Origin: Bathynomus jamesi
Taxonomy: Eukaryota; Arthropoda; Malacostraca; Isopoda; Cirolanidae
Assembly: GCA_023014485.1 (NCBI GenBank)
Contig: JAJOZX010000999.1
Coordinates: 16,001-80,000, forward strand
Reading direction: 5' to 3'
Length of the DNA stretch: 64,000 bases
Both the position numbers and the translations under genes were made by a program. Below are positions 46,173-56,234 of the stretch, in pieces. The notes under the pieces are model-generated. The model searched no databases, was not told the DNA's origin, and was given only the letters and a program-made list of their open reading frames with translations. Within the stretch, counting starts at the first letter, position 1. Every line of letters starts with the position of its first letter.

Positions 46173-46560
46173 GAGAGAGAGAGAGGATGAAGCTGTTATT
46201 CGTATGAGGTGCAAAGAGACCAGACCCCGCAAAATTGGCTGAGAGGATGAAGCTGTTAGTCGTAATGAGGTGCAAAGAGACCAAAAATATAAACCTCTTT
46301 CACAGATTCCATTGTTAATAATTAAAAAATTTCGGATTATTAAGAGTTCTTGAATAAAAAAATCAGGTTTGGAGGGTATGGAACGTGGTTCGGATTCCAT
46401 GTTAAACTGTAGGTCTAAGGTGGAGTGAAAAACTTGACTCTCGTCAGAATGAACAATTCGAGCGGAAGTTAACCAAAGGTTAACCAACGGATGATATATA
46501 TATATATATACAGGATGAAGCTGTTAGTCGTATGAAGTGCAAAGAGACCAACAATATAAA
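46173..46560 (+). repeat. Triplicated GGATGAAGCTGTTA unit with SINE 3' piece
   Basis: GGATGAAGCTGTTA followed by GTGCAAAGAGACCA occurs at 46185, 46246 and 46504. A SINE 3' piece (46375-46495) and (TA)n lie between the second and third. Local duplication, non-coding. Confidence 0.7.
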
Positions 46561-46941
46561 CCTCTTTATTTATTTTAAATCACAATACTCTATGTCGATG
46601 TTTTACCTGAATAAATTATAGTTATGTGCCTTAAGGATTAATAAAAGGCTATTGATTTCAATGTTGCAGTTTGCTGAATAATATAATAAACAGATATGAG
46701 CAGTGAAAATAAATGTGCTGAGAGAATAAGCCAAATTTGATAAAGACACACCTTCATTATACATGAAGGTAACCAATCACGACTTCAATGCCTAAAGGGT
46801 GGGTCCGTTACATCGGTGTTACGACAGCTGACTGGCACACACATATAACATATTCCGCCCAGTTACACTGACAACCAATCAACAAACTTACGAATCGCCT
46901 ATTAGTCTTCTGGGGTGGTGGTTACAATTGGGAATCATGCA

Positions 46942-46949
46942 TATAAAAG
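46942..46949 (+). promoter_or_regulatory. TATA box candidate
   Basis: TATAAAAG is followed about 25-30 bp downstream by TCACAGTAGTT, an arthropod initiator-like site. It precedes the spliced frame described next. Prediction from sequence only. Confidence 0.4.
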
Positions 46950-47045
46950 GGAGTACTTTCAGCTGGAACTCACAGTAGTTATTTTCACTAGTGAATAAAC
47001 ACACGCATCAAGAGCTGCCACAGTGGCTACAATTATTCTTTTTAG

Positions 47046-47286
47046 CACAACCGATCGGGACGGATTATTTTCAACGCAAACAGCTGATGACAACTGCAAT
47101 GATGCTCCGTACGTTCCAGCAGAAGCGTTTACAGTAGAGATGTAAGTATAAAAATTTATGTACCTGTATTTCTATTTTATTTTTTTGTGTACTGTATTTA
47201 GTCGCGAACTTGTTATTTATTTTAGTGTTTCTGAGGCTGTCATTAGGCGAAAGCTCTTGAGTACCATTCTGTGTTTCCTTCGTGAT

Positions 47287-47318
<32 letters not shown>

Positions 47319-47480
47319 GGACTGTAATAATACATTTTCATCTCATATTTTGCTGTGAAATGTTTCATCAAAATAGCAGGTATCCTCAAATTTTAATTAT
47401 AGATTAGTTTGCATTAGTAATAACTAATTAATAATTAATATTATGGTAAAGTCCTGTAACTCCTTGTAACTCTCTCCCTG

Positions 47481-47512
<32 letters not shown>

Positions 47513-47760
47513 CTCTGCATGTGTTTTTGATGAAAAACAAATGGGTTTTTATTTTAAAAGATTCAGAAAAATGTATTAACTAATCAAATTAATTTTAAAT
47601 TATTCTTTCTCCTTAAAGGTCCGATGAGGAACTGACTCGTGTTATAGCTACTTTTCGTGATAGCATTGAAGAAACGCATGTCGTGAACCTGTATACGGAG
47701 GTGGAAGTTTTGCTGCCCAGTCAACCCAGCGATTGCCAAATCATCAACGAAATAATGTAA
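47046..47760 (+). CDS. Possible small spliced gene, product unknown
   Basis: One exon (47046-47141) follows an ATTATTCTTTTTAG acceptor and ends at a GTAAGT donor; it is open in one frame (TDRDGLFSTQTADDNCNDAP). A second exon starts after CTTTCTCCTTAAAG at 47619 and continues in the same phase (MSDEELTRVIATFRDSIEET, then VEVLLPSQPSDCQIINEI) to a TAA at 47758-47760, or to a further donor GTAAGG at the same place. The splice junction itself recreates an ATG, which is the only plausible start I see. The intron carries (TA)n and a repeat shared with 44020. The acidic product is not recognised. It could be host, or a gene of an element adjoining the Polinton. Confidence 0.3.
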
Positions 47761-48126
47761 GGCTTTTTCTTTTTCTTGTGTTTCGGGTAAGAGCTTTTTT
47801 CTTTTTCATGTGTTTCGGGTAAGAAGAAGACGCAGTGTATTTTCATCAATTTATTAAATGACAGAAATCATGTTTTATAAAATAGTACAATTTTTTATAT
47901 TCCTCTTAAATTAGTTACAGAATTAGTTTCCGTCACATTTTAAATAAGCTACAGAATACACAAACTAATATTATAGGAGAAAATATTGATACAATTACTC
48001 AAGTTACAATTTATATACACGTAAAACTTTACACAATACATCGACTGCGCACAAACGGGAACCTTTTTTTATCTGTCTGCATACCATTTGATCATTCCGC
48101 TCAGTGTAACACGGGTCGAATAATTT

Positions 48127-48534
48127 TTAAAAATTTATAAATTCCTTTCCACGTGACATGTGCCAGAGAAATGAAAGGCAATACATGCCACATACGTTAC
48201 TAAAGTATCCCTGGAATCTGTAAAGATTCCAGACAATTTGGGGAATGTGTAGCTGTTCGAGAAATTTTACAATAATAACGTCATTCCATGGATGAGTCCC
48301 GAGTGAATTAAAATAGTAGAGGCGGTCCTTATTTTTAAAGTAGATAGCTATCCAATGAATCCCTTCACCACCAATAACATCGCTGTTTACAATAAGTCTG
48401 CCGCATTTTTTCGTAGTTGGCAATTTCAATGTTTCATTCTTCGCAAACACACCGGTAAATTTGGAGCGCGTGATTCGTTCACTATTCATTACTTTCTGAA
48501 GTGTATTTGCGTCTATTTTAAAAGTCAGTGACAA
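48127..48534 (-). CDS. PRO: Polinton adenain-like cysteine protease
   Basis: The 135-residue frame has the C48-type order His, Asp-position, Gln, Cys: GEGIHWIAIYF with the catalytic His (~residue 61), then YYFNSLG, where the usual acidic residue reads Asn, then YRFQGYFSN with Gln, and VCGMYCLSFLW with the nucleophile Cys. Length is near that of related Polinton proteases. In the family it processes capsid proteins. It lies 24 bp from the capsid gene, same strand. The frame is open from the Met at 48534, but the Asn at the acidic position suggests reduced activity. Confidence 0.85.
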   Translation of the reverse strand: MSLTFKIDANTLQKVMNSERITRSKFTGVFAKNETLKLPTTKKCGRLIVNSDVIGGEGIHWIAIYFKNKDRLYYFNSLGTHPWNDVIIVKFLEQLHIPQIVWNLYRFQGYFSNVCGMYCLSFLWHMSRGKEFINF

Positions 48535-48558
48535 CGCCCCTAACTCTGTGAATTTCTA

Positions 48559-49759
48559 TTAGAGCTTGGCAAATTCGAGTCTGACTGAGATGTTTCCACT
48601 CTGCTGTGCACTTAAGTGTGTATTTATACTGGCAGATAAGTCAGGTGTGAGGTCAAATGGATAAAGATTAAATTGATCGACGAATTCTTTCTGTGTTACC
48701 CAACTCCCAAGCTCATCACAAGCACATGCAATATGGGCCAGATTACTATATGCCTTCGAGCAAAGCGGGAACACAGCGTCTGATGAATAATCCGTATCCA
48801 TTGCCCCGCCCTGCGCAACGCCATTGACGTTTAGAGTTATGTTTTTAAGGCCGAAATTCTCGAATTTAAAAGTGTTCTTTTTATATTTTCCATTCACCGA
48901 AGCGTGTTCCTGCATTCCAGTTAATAACCGTTTAGGTAGAATTCCCAGGGCCACGTTTTCTATCTGTTTCGAGGCCAACCCTGCTGGCACCGTGTATAGT
49001 TTGATCTGTACTCTGTTAATTGGGTATTTTACTGTGGCATGGAGTAAATTTTTCTCAGTTTCTATTTGTTTAGGCAAACTTAATTTCACACGACGTACGC
49101 GAAGGTGTTCCATAATATGAATCACAACGGGCTTTGCACCCTCTTCTTGATCAGCCCCCAGATTTAAACAGATCTCAGGATTCGTGCGGGTGAGCTTTAT
49201 TGTCATATCGACCCCATTTACAAGCAACTTCTGGAATGTGAAGTCTGTATGCAGGCGTCCAAAACACTCATATATCTTTTTAGAATTTGTAAATTTGTCT
49301 GTTATACTACTTTCTTCTTTAGTCTGATAATAGCCCTCGGCAGTTAAAAAGGTATCCTTCGCTTCTTTGGAAAAGTTCAGCACAATTTCCAGATAGGCTC
49401 GTGGGTGGTAGTACCCCATTCCTGTCGAGATGTTGAACTGATTTAAATATACATCCCACTGGTTGAATATGTGCAGAAAGTTTGTTTCAGGGTATACAGC
49501 ATATTTGTCATCGCAGTCCGTTCCATCAGAATGGGCTATACGTAGTTTAGCGTAGATGTGCACACATCTTGGATAAAAAAAGTAAGGGTGAGCTGGGTAT
49601 CACGAATTCTATTGGAGCACTCGAGGAACTAATTGTGTTTAAAGGATTAATTGTAATAAAGTCACTGTGCTCAATAGAAACTTGAGTTGGGGACATGTCA
49701 AAGAGGGACAGCTCCGATTTACAACATTGTGAACTACACGGATGGATGAAGCGTGCCAT
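48559..49759 (-). pseudogene. MCP: Polinton major capsid protein (double jelly-roll)
   Basis: The N-terminus in the frame from 49759 (FIHPCSSQCCKSELSLFDMS, PPTQ-like SPTQVSIEHSDF) and the long frame 49563-48559 (334 residues) together make one protein split by a frameshift near 49560. Conserved blocks are LHTDFTFQKLLVNGVDMTIK, VRRVKLSLP, LGILPKRLLTGMQEHASVNG, and FDLTPDLSASI with the C-terminal SGNISVRLEFAKL. These match the capsid-type protein found in Polintons from nematodes to arthropods. About 400 residues in all, slightly shorter than usual; apart from the frameshift it is well preserved. Confidence 0.88.
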
Positions 49760-49911
49760 GACGAGTCAGAAATAGTGCCACCTCTTTCGACAAATAGTAA
49801 ACAGCCTATGATTCATGAGAGCAATGTCCTTAGCTTATATCAGTCAAAAAATGGTCAACCATAGGTTTCAGGCGCTTAGAACACTGCTTCTTTTTTGATG
49901 TCCTGTTACGT

Positions 49912-50230
49912 TTAACGCCACGTGCTGGTAATCCCTTCCTCCGGACAGCCCTCTTCTTCTTCTTCTTCCCACCACCACGCATTTTTCTCTTTGCATCTTT
50001 GATGATTTCGTCCCGTGTACGCTTTAAGTGTTTTTTTTAGAGTTTCTTTAGGTTTAGCCTCCGCCATTATGTCTTCTGCCGTGTTAAGATCTGATTTTAG
50101 TGCTTTCCTCTCGAGGTATCTGGCGCCCCTCTTCAGCAAGGGGACAGCCGTGCGTAGTATGGTTGAAAAAATGGACCCTCCCACGCTGGTATCTCACACC
50201 TCGATAGACTGTGAAAGGCTTTCGTTCCAT
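49912..50230 (-). pseudogene. Polinton pVI-like minor structural protein
   Basis: From ATG 50230 the text has FTVYRGVRYQRG and, after a frameshift near 50175, GGSIFSTILRTAVPLLKRGA followed by RYLERKALKSDLN, a small basic amphipathic protein of the kind encoded next to the capsid gene in Polintons and likened to adenovirus pVI. The C-terminus is Lys-rich, then a run of Glu from a GAAGAA repeat (49945-49970) that looks like slippage. It lies between the minor and the major capsid genes. Confidence 0.7.
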
Positions 50231-50313
50231 TATAACTCTGCGTCGAAAGTGCAGCGTCACTGTTAAGCTCCCATCATCGAATGGGAAACTTTTCCCCCTC
50301 AATCATTCTTATA

Positions 50314-51899
50314 GACAGGGTTCACCAAAAAAAAAACATGCGTCCGTACTTTTCCTTTTAAACTCAATCATTTCTTTTAACTTCTGATAAAATTTTAACA
50401 AAATAAAATAATGTTATCTGACATTTCTTTAAATTTTTAGCACAGTAGCTGAATAGACCTCATTTTAGCACGTAAACAAAAATAGAATGTAAAGATACCG
50501 TAAATACTAAAAACTTCTTTATTATACAACCAAAAATTCCTTTCATATAAAATTGTTATTAAAATGTCAAACTAAAAATACTTTTCAATATGTTTTCCTC
50601 CAACTTCTATTACTTCTCGAAGTCTTGGTCTAAATTGATCTACTGCTGAATCAATCTGGTCTTGTGGGAATTCGGCCCATTGTTCAATCAGAACATCTCT
50701 CAGGTGGTTAACATTTCTAATTTTCTTACCGCGATAAACTCATTCTGACAAGTTTTCCCAGATCCCATAATCAACAGGATTCAAATCAGGACTGTTCGGA
50801 GGCCAATTCTCCGGTTCAATAAATTCGGGAACATGTCCATTTAAATAAGTAACTGTCTATTGCCGTATGTGCCCTTGCTCTATCCTGTTGAAAAACAAAA
50901 TGACCTCCACTTGTCAGAGCACACATCTCTGGAATCATGCTTGCTAAAAGAACATTTCGATAATATTCGCCATTAACTTTCACACCGGGCTCAACGAAAT
51001 GAAGAGATGTTTTTTTCCAGCTTGGAAACACCGACAGACTCCATAATACTTTTGGAAAAGTGGCTCCTTGTTGTATATAGTCTTTCGTCCGAAATTCGAT
51101 TCTTTAATTGATGGGATTCTGAGTATACTCTTGTTCTGAGAGTTCATTGGTGGTTCTACAGTGAATATTTTTTCATCAGTAAAAAATGTTTGACTTGCTT
51201 TCATAACTGTGATGCGTCTTAACATTTTTTTTGCATTTATGACTCATTTTCTTGGTCAGTGGTGCTGATCTTCTGTCTAAGTCTAAGTACACGTTGTATG
51301 GTCTAAGTCCGAGGTCTTCTTTTACAATTCGCCTTACACTAGTTTCTGATATTCCAATTGACTTTGAAATCTGCGCTAGAGTCTCGTGAGTGCCTGGCTT
51401 ATCTTCTTGTCTAAGAATTCGGGAGGAAACTTCTTCAATGTTTTCTTCCGTTCTAACACTCCTTGGACGACCACTACCTTTTTTTCTAACAGTACTGCCT
51501 GTAGCATCAATTTTTTTTCAGCAACGTATCTAGTCCGCCGAGTGTCCATCCTTTACCGGGGAATCCTGCCAATATTTTGTGCCTTCCATATCCCCTATTA
51601 AGCCTATAATGCTTAATAATTATTTTATCGTCATCAGAGAATGGCATTTGAGGGACATCTACAGTAATTTTTTTTAGCTGAAAAAAAAAAAAAAATTATT
51701 TCAATGTGCACAAGGATTCATGGAACTCAAAAATCAAGTTAATATTAAACAACCAAATTTAATCATTCAGTTATAAAAATTGGCTAGCTTATATAAAATT
51801 CAATGGTAATTCGTGTCTGTAAATTTTGTATAAATCATCCAAACACATTTTTACTTATTAGGTTATAATCAAGCGCATGTTTTTTTTTGGCGGACTCGT
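50314..51899 (-). mobile_element. mariner-type transposon nested in the Polinton
   Basis: The left end GACAGGGTTCACCAAAAAA and, inverted, the right end ACGAGTCCGCCAAAAAA share CC(A)nCATGCG, next to TA dinucleotides. About 1.59 kb, carrying a transposase on the minus strand. Unrelated in sequence to the mariner at 17518. Confidence 0.8.
50580..51646 (-). pseudogene. mariner/Tc1-type transposase, degenerate
   Basis: From a Met near 51646 it reads MPFSDDDKIIIKHYRLNRG, KKGSGRPRSVRTEENIEEV with the GRPR motif, and SIGISETSVRRIVKEDLG (helix-turn-helix). Catalytic text follows: FFTDEKIFTVEPP (first Asp), FVEPGVKVNGEYYRNVLLAS and GGHFVFQQDRARAHTA (second Asp), then on to ~50580 in shifted frames with WPPNSPDLNPVDY-like text. 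The break points are near 51230, 51060 and 50860. This DDE enzyme family cuts and pastes into TA; this copy is dead. Confidence 0.85.
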
Positions 51900-52459
51900 T
51901 ATATTGAGATACTGATTAATAGATTGGTCGCGACATTCACAGAGTGAGATTTGTCATATGTAATGCTCAATCTCTTCCCTTTGTGGTTGGGAATGTGAAC
52001 AATTCGCAGCAGGCGTGCCTGGGTATCCCCAACAAACTGGTGCTCCACTATATTGCTGTAAATATAGCACATGTCTGGAGGTGTATAGCCATCACAATTT
52101 CTCCAATTTCAACTGATACATTAGGCTGGACAAGTCATGTTGTGTCTCGTGAAAGGTATCTCTTTGGATGACAGCTCCATATCGGCCATATCGGCCATAT
52201 CGGCCATTTTGAACATTTTGAACGCAGCAGGCGTGCCTGGGTGTCCCCAACAAACTGGTGCTCCACTATATTGCCGTAAATATAGCACATGTCTGGAGGT
52301 GTATAGCCATCACTCAATTTCTCCAATTTCAACTGATACATTAGGCTGGACAAGTCATGTTGTGTCTCGTGAAAGGTATCTCTTTGGATGGCAGCTCCAT
52401 ATCGGCCATTTTGAACACTCCTTTGTCTTTAATATTTCTTTTAGCCTGTGATTTTAGGA

Positions 52460-52836
52460 TCAGAGTGTATATATATGGGGATCTTTGTTTACGATTTCGT
52501 ATACTAAATCAGCCGTAAGATTTGAGCCCGGGCCTAATGTTATTACTCTGGTGTAATACATTGCAACCCCACTCAGGACGGTACGCATGGTTTCATCCCG
52601 AGTTACCCCTGCCTTTTCACACTCATTACAGTCTCTAAGAACCGTAAAAATGGGTTCTTTATAATCAATACTTAAAAAAAGGTATTCAACTGAATTTCGC
52701 ATATTCCAAACTCATACGTATCACGACCCAATTCAATGGGTCCATGGAGTTCTGTTACAAAGTTGGCCAGGGTGTTGTTAGGATGTACAGACAGAGAAGA
52801 GGACGGGAGTGTGACGTGGAAATGGTTAGGCGCATG
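52460..52836 (-). pseudogene. Polinton conserved HVTLPS-type protein
   Basis: The upstream frame (52836-52690) reads FHVTLPSSSLSVHPNNTLAN, then HGPIELGRDTYEFGICEIQ, a signature of a protein found next to integrase and capsid genes in many animal Polintons, function not established. A frameshift near 52690 leads to the frame at 52702-52460 (YLFLSIDYKEPIFTVLRDCN, VLSGVAMYYTRVI). No Met is visible at the start. Confidence 0.6.
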
Positions 52837-52857
52837 TTGCGTACTATTTAAGCTTCA

Positions 52858-54170
52858 TTACTGCATCAGCTTTATATAGGTGTTGCAGCTTTCTGGGTAC
52901 CCCAACCATTTCACCAGGTACATTTTTCTCTTTCCTGAACCTTTGCTGCATAAAGTTTTTGCAATTTTAAACACGTTTTTTCTAAATCAAATGTCACTTT
53001 CTGTACCTCATTGCCGTAAAAGCCTCCTGCAATTTCTTCCCCATTCAAATCTTCAACGTAATACAGTATTATCTCGTCTTTAGGTCTCATAGCCCAAACT
53101 TTAAAAATTTCACGTGTCGAGCATTGCTCAAATCTTTTCGCGAATTTATTTCCCAAACGCGACAGCCTTACAGAATCACTGATTTTATAGAATAGAATAG
53201 AATAGAATAACCTTTATTAATAATAAAATAAATACAGTAGTCTTTTTACAACTTACAATTTTTACAATGACATAAATAATTGTGAAGCTCGACTATTTAT
53301 TTTTTTATTTTTAATTTGGCCCTTAAGTCAACGTGTGACGGTGCTCTACGAATATCTCTTCGTATATCACGCTCTGCATGCGTACCTCTTTCTAAAATCT
53401 CGTTTGGTGTTGTCCCAAACGCCCGGTGGTGTGATCGGTTTATGATGATGCCAGTGACTCCAGAATGTCTATATATCTGTATGTGTTTTTATGTGTAAAA
53501 TAGCGATGCATGCGTTCTTTTATGGTACGTTGAACTCTTTCAGCTAAAGAGGTTTTAAGTATAGAATTGCTAGTGTAGTAACTGATATTAAACTCTGACA
53601 ACATGTTCTGAAAAGCTCGGCCTATAAATCCTTTCCCCATATCCGTACAAAAATAGCCAGGAATCCTGTTTTCTTTCAACATCAACGTTTTGGTGGCTTT
53701 AGCAACTGTTTCAGGCGATTTATTTTTCAGAGGAATTAGCCACAGATATCTAGAGAATACATCTATTATGAATAGGATGTAGCGGTAGCCATCATTATAC
53801 ACTGAGTATCTTTGCATGTCTGTTAAATCCGCTTGCCAAATAGAATCAGTCGATGCCGCGGTTGTCTTGGCTGTTTTAAACCTTTTTCTCACCGGCTTAT
53901 GAAGTGTCTAAGCATCCTGCTCCAGCAAAAACCTCTCGACATCTTTTATCCCTACGCCATTATTATAAACACCTCTGTACAATCTATCAACACCGCCGTA
54001 GGAGGCTGGGCTAGAGATGTCTTGGCTGTTTTAAACCTTTTTCTCACCGGCTTATGAAGTGTCTAAGCATCCTTCTCCCGCAAAAACCTCTCGACATCTT
54101 TTTTCCCTACTCCTTCATTATAAACACCTCTGTACAATCTATCAACACTGCCGTAGGAGGCTGTGGTAGA
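52858..54170 (-). pseudogene. INT: Polinton integrase with C-terminal chromodomain
   Basis: Order: an N-terminal region YGSVDRLYRGVYNEGVGKKD..TLHKPVRKRFK present twice because of a 156-bp tandem duplication (53864-54160). The catalytic core 53892-53440 keeps all three acidic residues: WQADLTDM, FCTDMGKGF, and SLAERVQRTIKERM. After a frameshift near 53443 come NRS/HRAFGTTPNEI and a linker. A (GAATA)n-containing insert at 53185-53310 follows, then the SH3-like FKVWAMRPKDEIILYYVEDL, and a chromodomain ending MYLVKWLGYPESCNTYI and a stop at 52858. The chromodomain suggests chromatin-guided integration. Confidence 0.88.
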
Positions 54171-54174
54171 AATG

Positions 54175-54432
54175 TCATACTAGCGTCTTCTTAATATGCC
54201 ATTTACGTATGTTAGATGCACGTGGAGAGGGTTGACCGTTGTTGTTTGGTCCCTTCTTTCTCCTCTTCAGAGATGCTATCGCTGGGGGTGATGGCGTTTT
54301 CAGTTGTGGCACATGCGATGCATGCTCCAAGTCTTTTAACCTGTTCAGATTTCCTATCATTGTTTTGGAGACATTTATTTGTTGTAGTCTTGCTTTAATA
54401 TACTTCCATCCTGATGGACAGGGCCTATCCAT
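54175..54432 (-). CDS. Unrecognised small basic protein in the Polinton
   Basis: 85 residues, rich in Lys, Arg and Pro (SLKRRKKGPNNNGQP, KWHIKKTLV). Lies between integrase and the pX-like gene on the same strand. I recognise no family. The Polinton position and basic character would fit a core or accessory protein, but it may be a chance frame. Confidence 0.3.
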   Translation of the reverse strand: MDRPCPSGWKYIKARLQQINVSKTMIGNLNRLKDLEHASHVPQLKTPSPPAIASLKRRKKGPNNNGQPSPRASNIRKWHIKKTLV

Positions 54433-54761
54433 TTTCTCACCAGATCATGGACGATGTCAACGATATTCGAGCCCTATACATTTGTTCCTTCCACAATGAT
54501 TCCACCTGTATCGGTCCACTGTATGTTGGGATCCTCATTCAATAGATTATAAAGACTTAAACCTTTATTCTTCAATGTATGTGGAAGGCTGCTTTTTTAA
54601 TACATGTTCGATATGTTGTGTGGCCGGCCCTTTATTCTTTGACTGTTCAGCTCTAACGTCGGGCCCAGATCCTCTGTCGCCATGCTCATCGTTGTCCGTG
54701 CTGTACTAATAACCACAGGGACCTCGTGTGGAATCACTACCACTTTCTTCATTATATTAAT
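54433..54761. other. Polinton interior without assignable gene
   Basis: No supported frame. Probably decayed Polinton sequence between two minus-strand genes. Confidence 0.45.
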
Positions 54762-55013
54762 CTAGTCAGTAAAGGCCCCAAAACTGAAAATAAGATGGGG
54801 GAGGAATGACTCCCCTCTTTGTACAATAGTTCGTTTTTTCTTCCCTACAGTTTGACTTTTACGAGCGAGTGCACGTATTATGTTCTTGTAACGGCGTAGG
54901 CGAGCCTTCTGAGATGGTTTCATTGATACATTGCAATTGATAACGTTAATACAGATTTCACAGACGCATTTTAAAAAGTCGGAGTCGATATTTTTAACAA
55001 ACATCTGTTGCAT
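54762..55013 (-). CDS. Polinton pX-like small basic protein
   Basis: 83 residues. A Cys-containing first part (LKCVCEICINVINCNVSM) is followed by a basic run with KARLRRYKNIIRALARKSQT and KKRTIVQRGESFLPHLIFSF. The final RGG(F/E)-LP-L pattern is shared by small proteins next to the ATPase in Polintons and some adenovirus-like elements. No frameshift is visible. Its molecular role is not known to me. Confidence 0.65.
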   Translation of the reverse strand: MQQMFVKNIDSDFLKCVCEICINVINCNVSMKPSQKARLRRYKNIIRALARKSQTVGKKKRTIVQRGESFLPHLIFSFGAFTD

Positions 55014-55072
55014 TGCCCGGGGCAGTCAATGATAGATTTTTATTAATTCATGGTATTTCTTTAGTCGCTTTA

Positions 55073-55679
55073 TCATTCTGGAATATACACCGTTTCAGGA
55101 TCGTTTGGGAATATATTCGTTCTTAGAAGCACTCTAAACGTGTTTCGCGGGTGAAGGTCACAAAGCAAATATCCGTAACGTTGATTTGGAGCTTCTTTAT
55201 AAACTTCCAAAAACTCCTTACGCTGATTCGGGAACATTTGATTGGCTAATATAAACATTTGTGACACATCTCTAAGTTGCGCGAATAAGACTAGATATTG
55301 TGTATTTAACGACACATCGCGCATATATCTTAACGCTTATGTTAAAATGGTGGGAGAACACTGTAAATGTTTCAGCAAACGTTTTATCCATTTCTAACAC
55401 GAGATCATCAATTACAATGACTGTATGTTCATTTCCCTTTAACGAATTAACGTCATATACGCCTTTGTGAAACAAATTATCATCTTGGTACTCGTTGAAT
55501 ACTGACTGGTACGTCGAATAGCACCATATAACTTTATGCACAAATTTTGAGAACATCTCCCCCTTATCTTTAATGATTTTAAGCATAAACACAGTTTTGC
55601 CACATCCTGTAGGGCCAGATATAATACACGTGGACGGGCTCATGAACCTGAATTTTTCTACAGAATCCATCTCTAACAC
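55073..55679 (-). pseudogene. ATP: Polinton packaging ATPase (A32/FtsK-HerA-like)
   Basis: Walker A CIISGPTGCGKTVFMLKII lies near residue 20 of the frame starting at 55679. Walker B is HTVIVIDDLVLEM near residue 90. A frameshift near 55320 moves the C-terminal part to the frame 55324-55073, which has the sensor-like NTQYLVLFAQLRDVSQMFIL, ANQMFP and RYGYLLCDLHPR. Together about 200 residues, the family's usual size. In double jelly-roll capsid systems this ATPase pumps the genome into capsids. Confidence 0.88.
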
Positions 55680-56234
55680 GTCACACCCCTAAGTGGAACA
55701 TTTACAAAATATAATAAAAATTTAAGTGGTGTTCCTTATATTCTACAGTTTTTATTTCCTCTTCTTCCACAGAACCGTGAATGACTATGAAGTACAGCAT
55801 TATGTCCCCATCATCGATATTACAGACGATCCCGATGACAGTGTAGTTGTGATCACAGACTCCATCCCCCGCTGACGAGCCCACACCAGCGACAACCTTG
55901 GCACCACCACGCGATAGTTCAAAGCGGAGGCATGATGAAAAGCCTTCCACGTCAGGTATAAAACGTGCCAGGATTGCACCGGTTGTTAGACTCCCAGTAA
56001 TAGAGCCCCAACCCTCTACGTCTTACGACACAACCCCACACTAGCACTCTCCTCAAATAAAAATAAGTACTCTTATTCCTGTTCAATTCCGGACACATCC
56101 TCCACAATAGCAGCAGCAGCTTGTCGTGCTGTAGAGGAAGGTATAACATTCGAGTTGGTGCGCACCGCTACCCCTACCCCAGCCTTGACTAGAAATCGGT
56201 AAGTAGTCAGGGTTGACCCTGGAAGCCTGGATCC
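55680..56234. promoter_or_regulatory. Divergent intergenic region between ATPase and polymerase
   Basis: This gap separates the minus-strand cluster from the plus-strand polymerase, so promoters in both directions are expected. TATAAAA is present at 55959-55965. Some open frames exist on both strands but without recognisable motifs. Confidence 0.4.

Larger units (their letters stand above)
50232..52442 (-). pseudogene. Polinton minor capsid (penton-like) protein, interrupted by a mariner
   Basis: The N-terminal portion (52442-51910) contains YTPPDMCYIYGNIVEHQFVG and DTQARLLR, typical of the Polinton penton-like protein. It is internally duplicated with a 218-bp period (52006-52223 and 52224-52419). 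The C-terminal end lies on the other side of the mariner, at 50302-50232 (GKSFPFDDGSLTVTLHFRRR). The middle is gone or unreadable. Assignment rests on order between the HVTLPS protein and pVI-like protein plus these motifs. Confidence 0.65.

Noticed and set aside
54175..54432. DNA-packaging or capsid protein
   Set aside because: Position and basic character alone do not identify it; kept as unrecognised.
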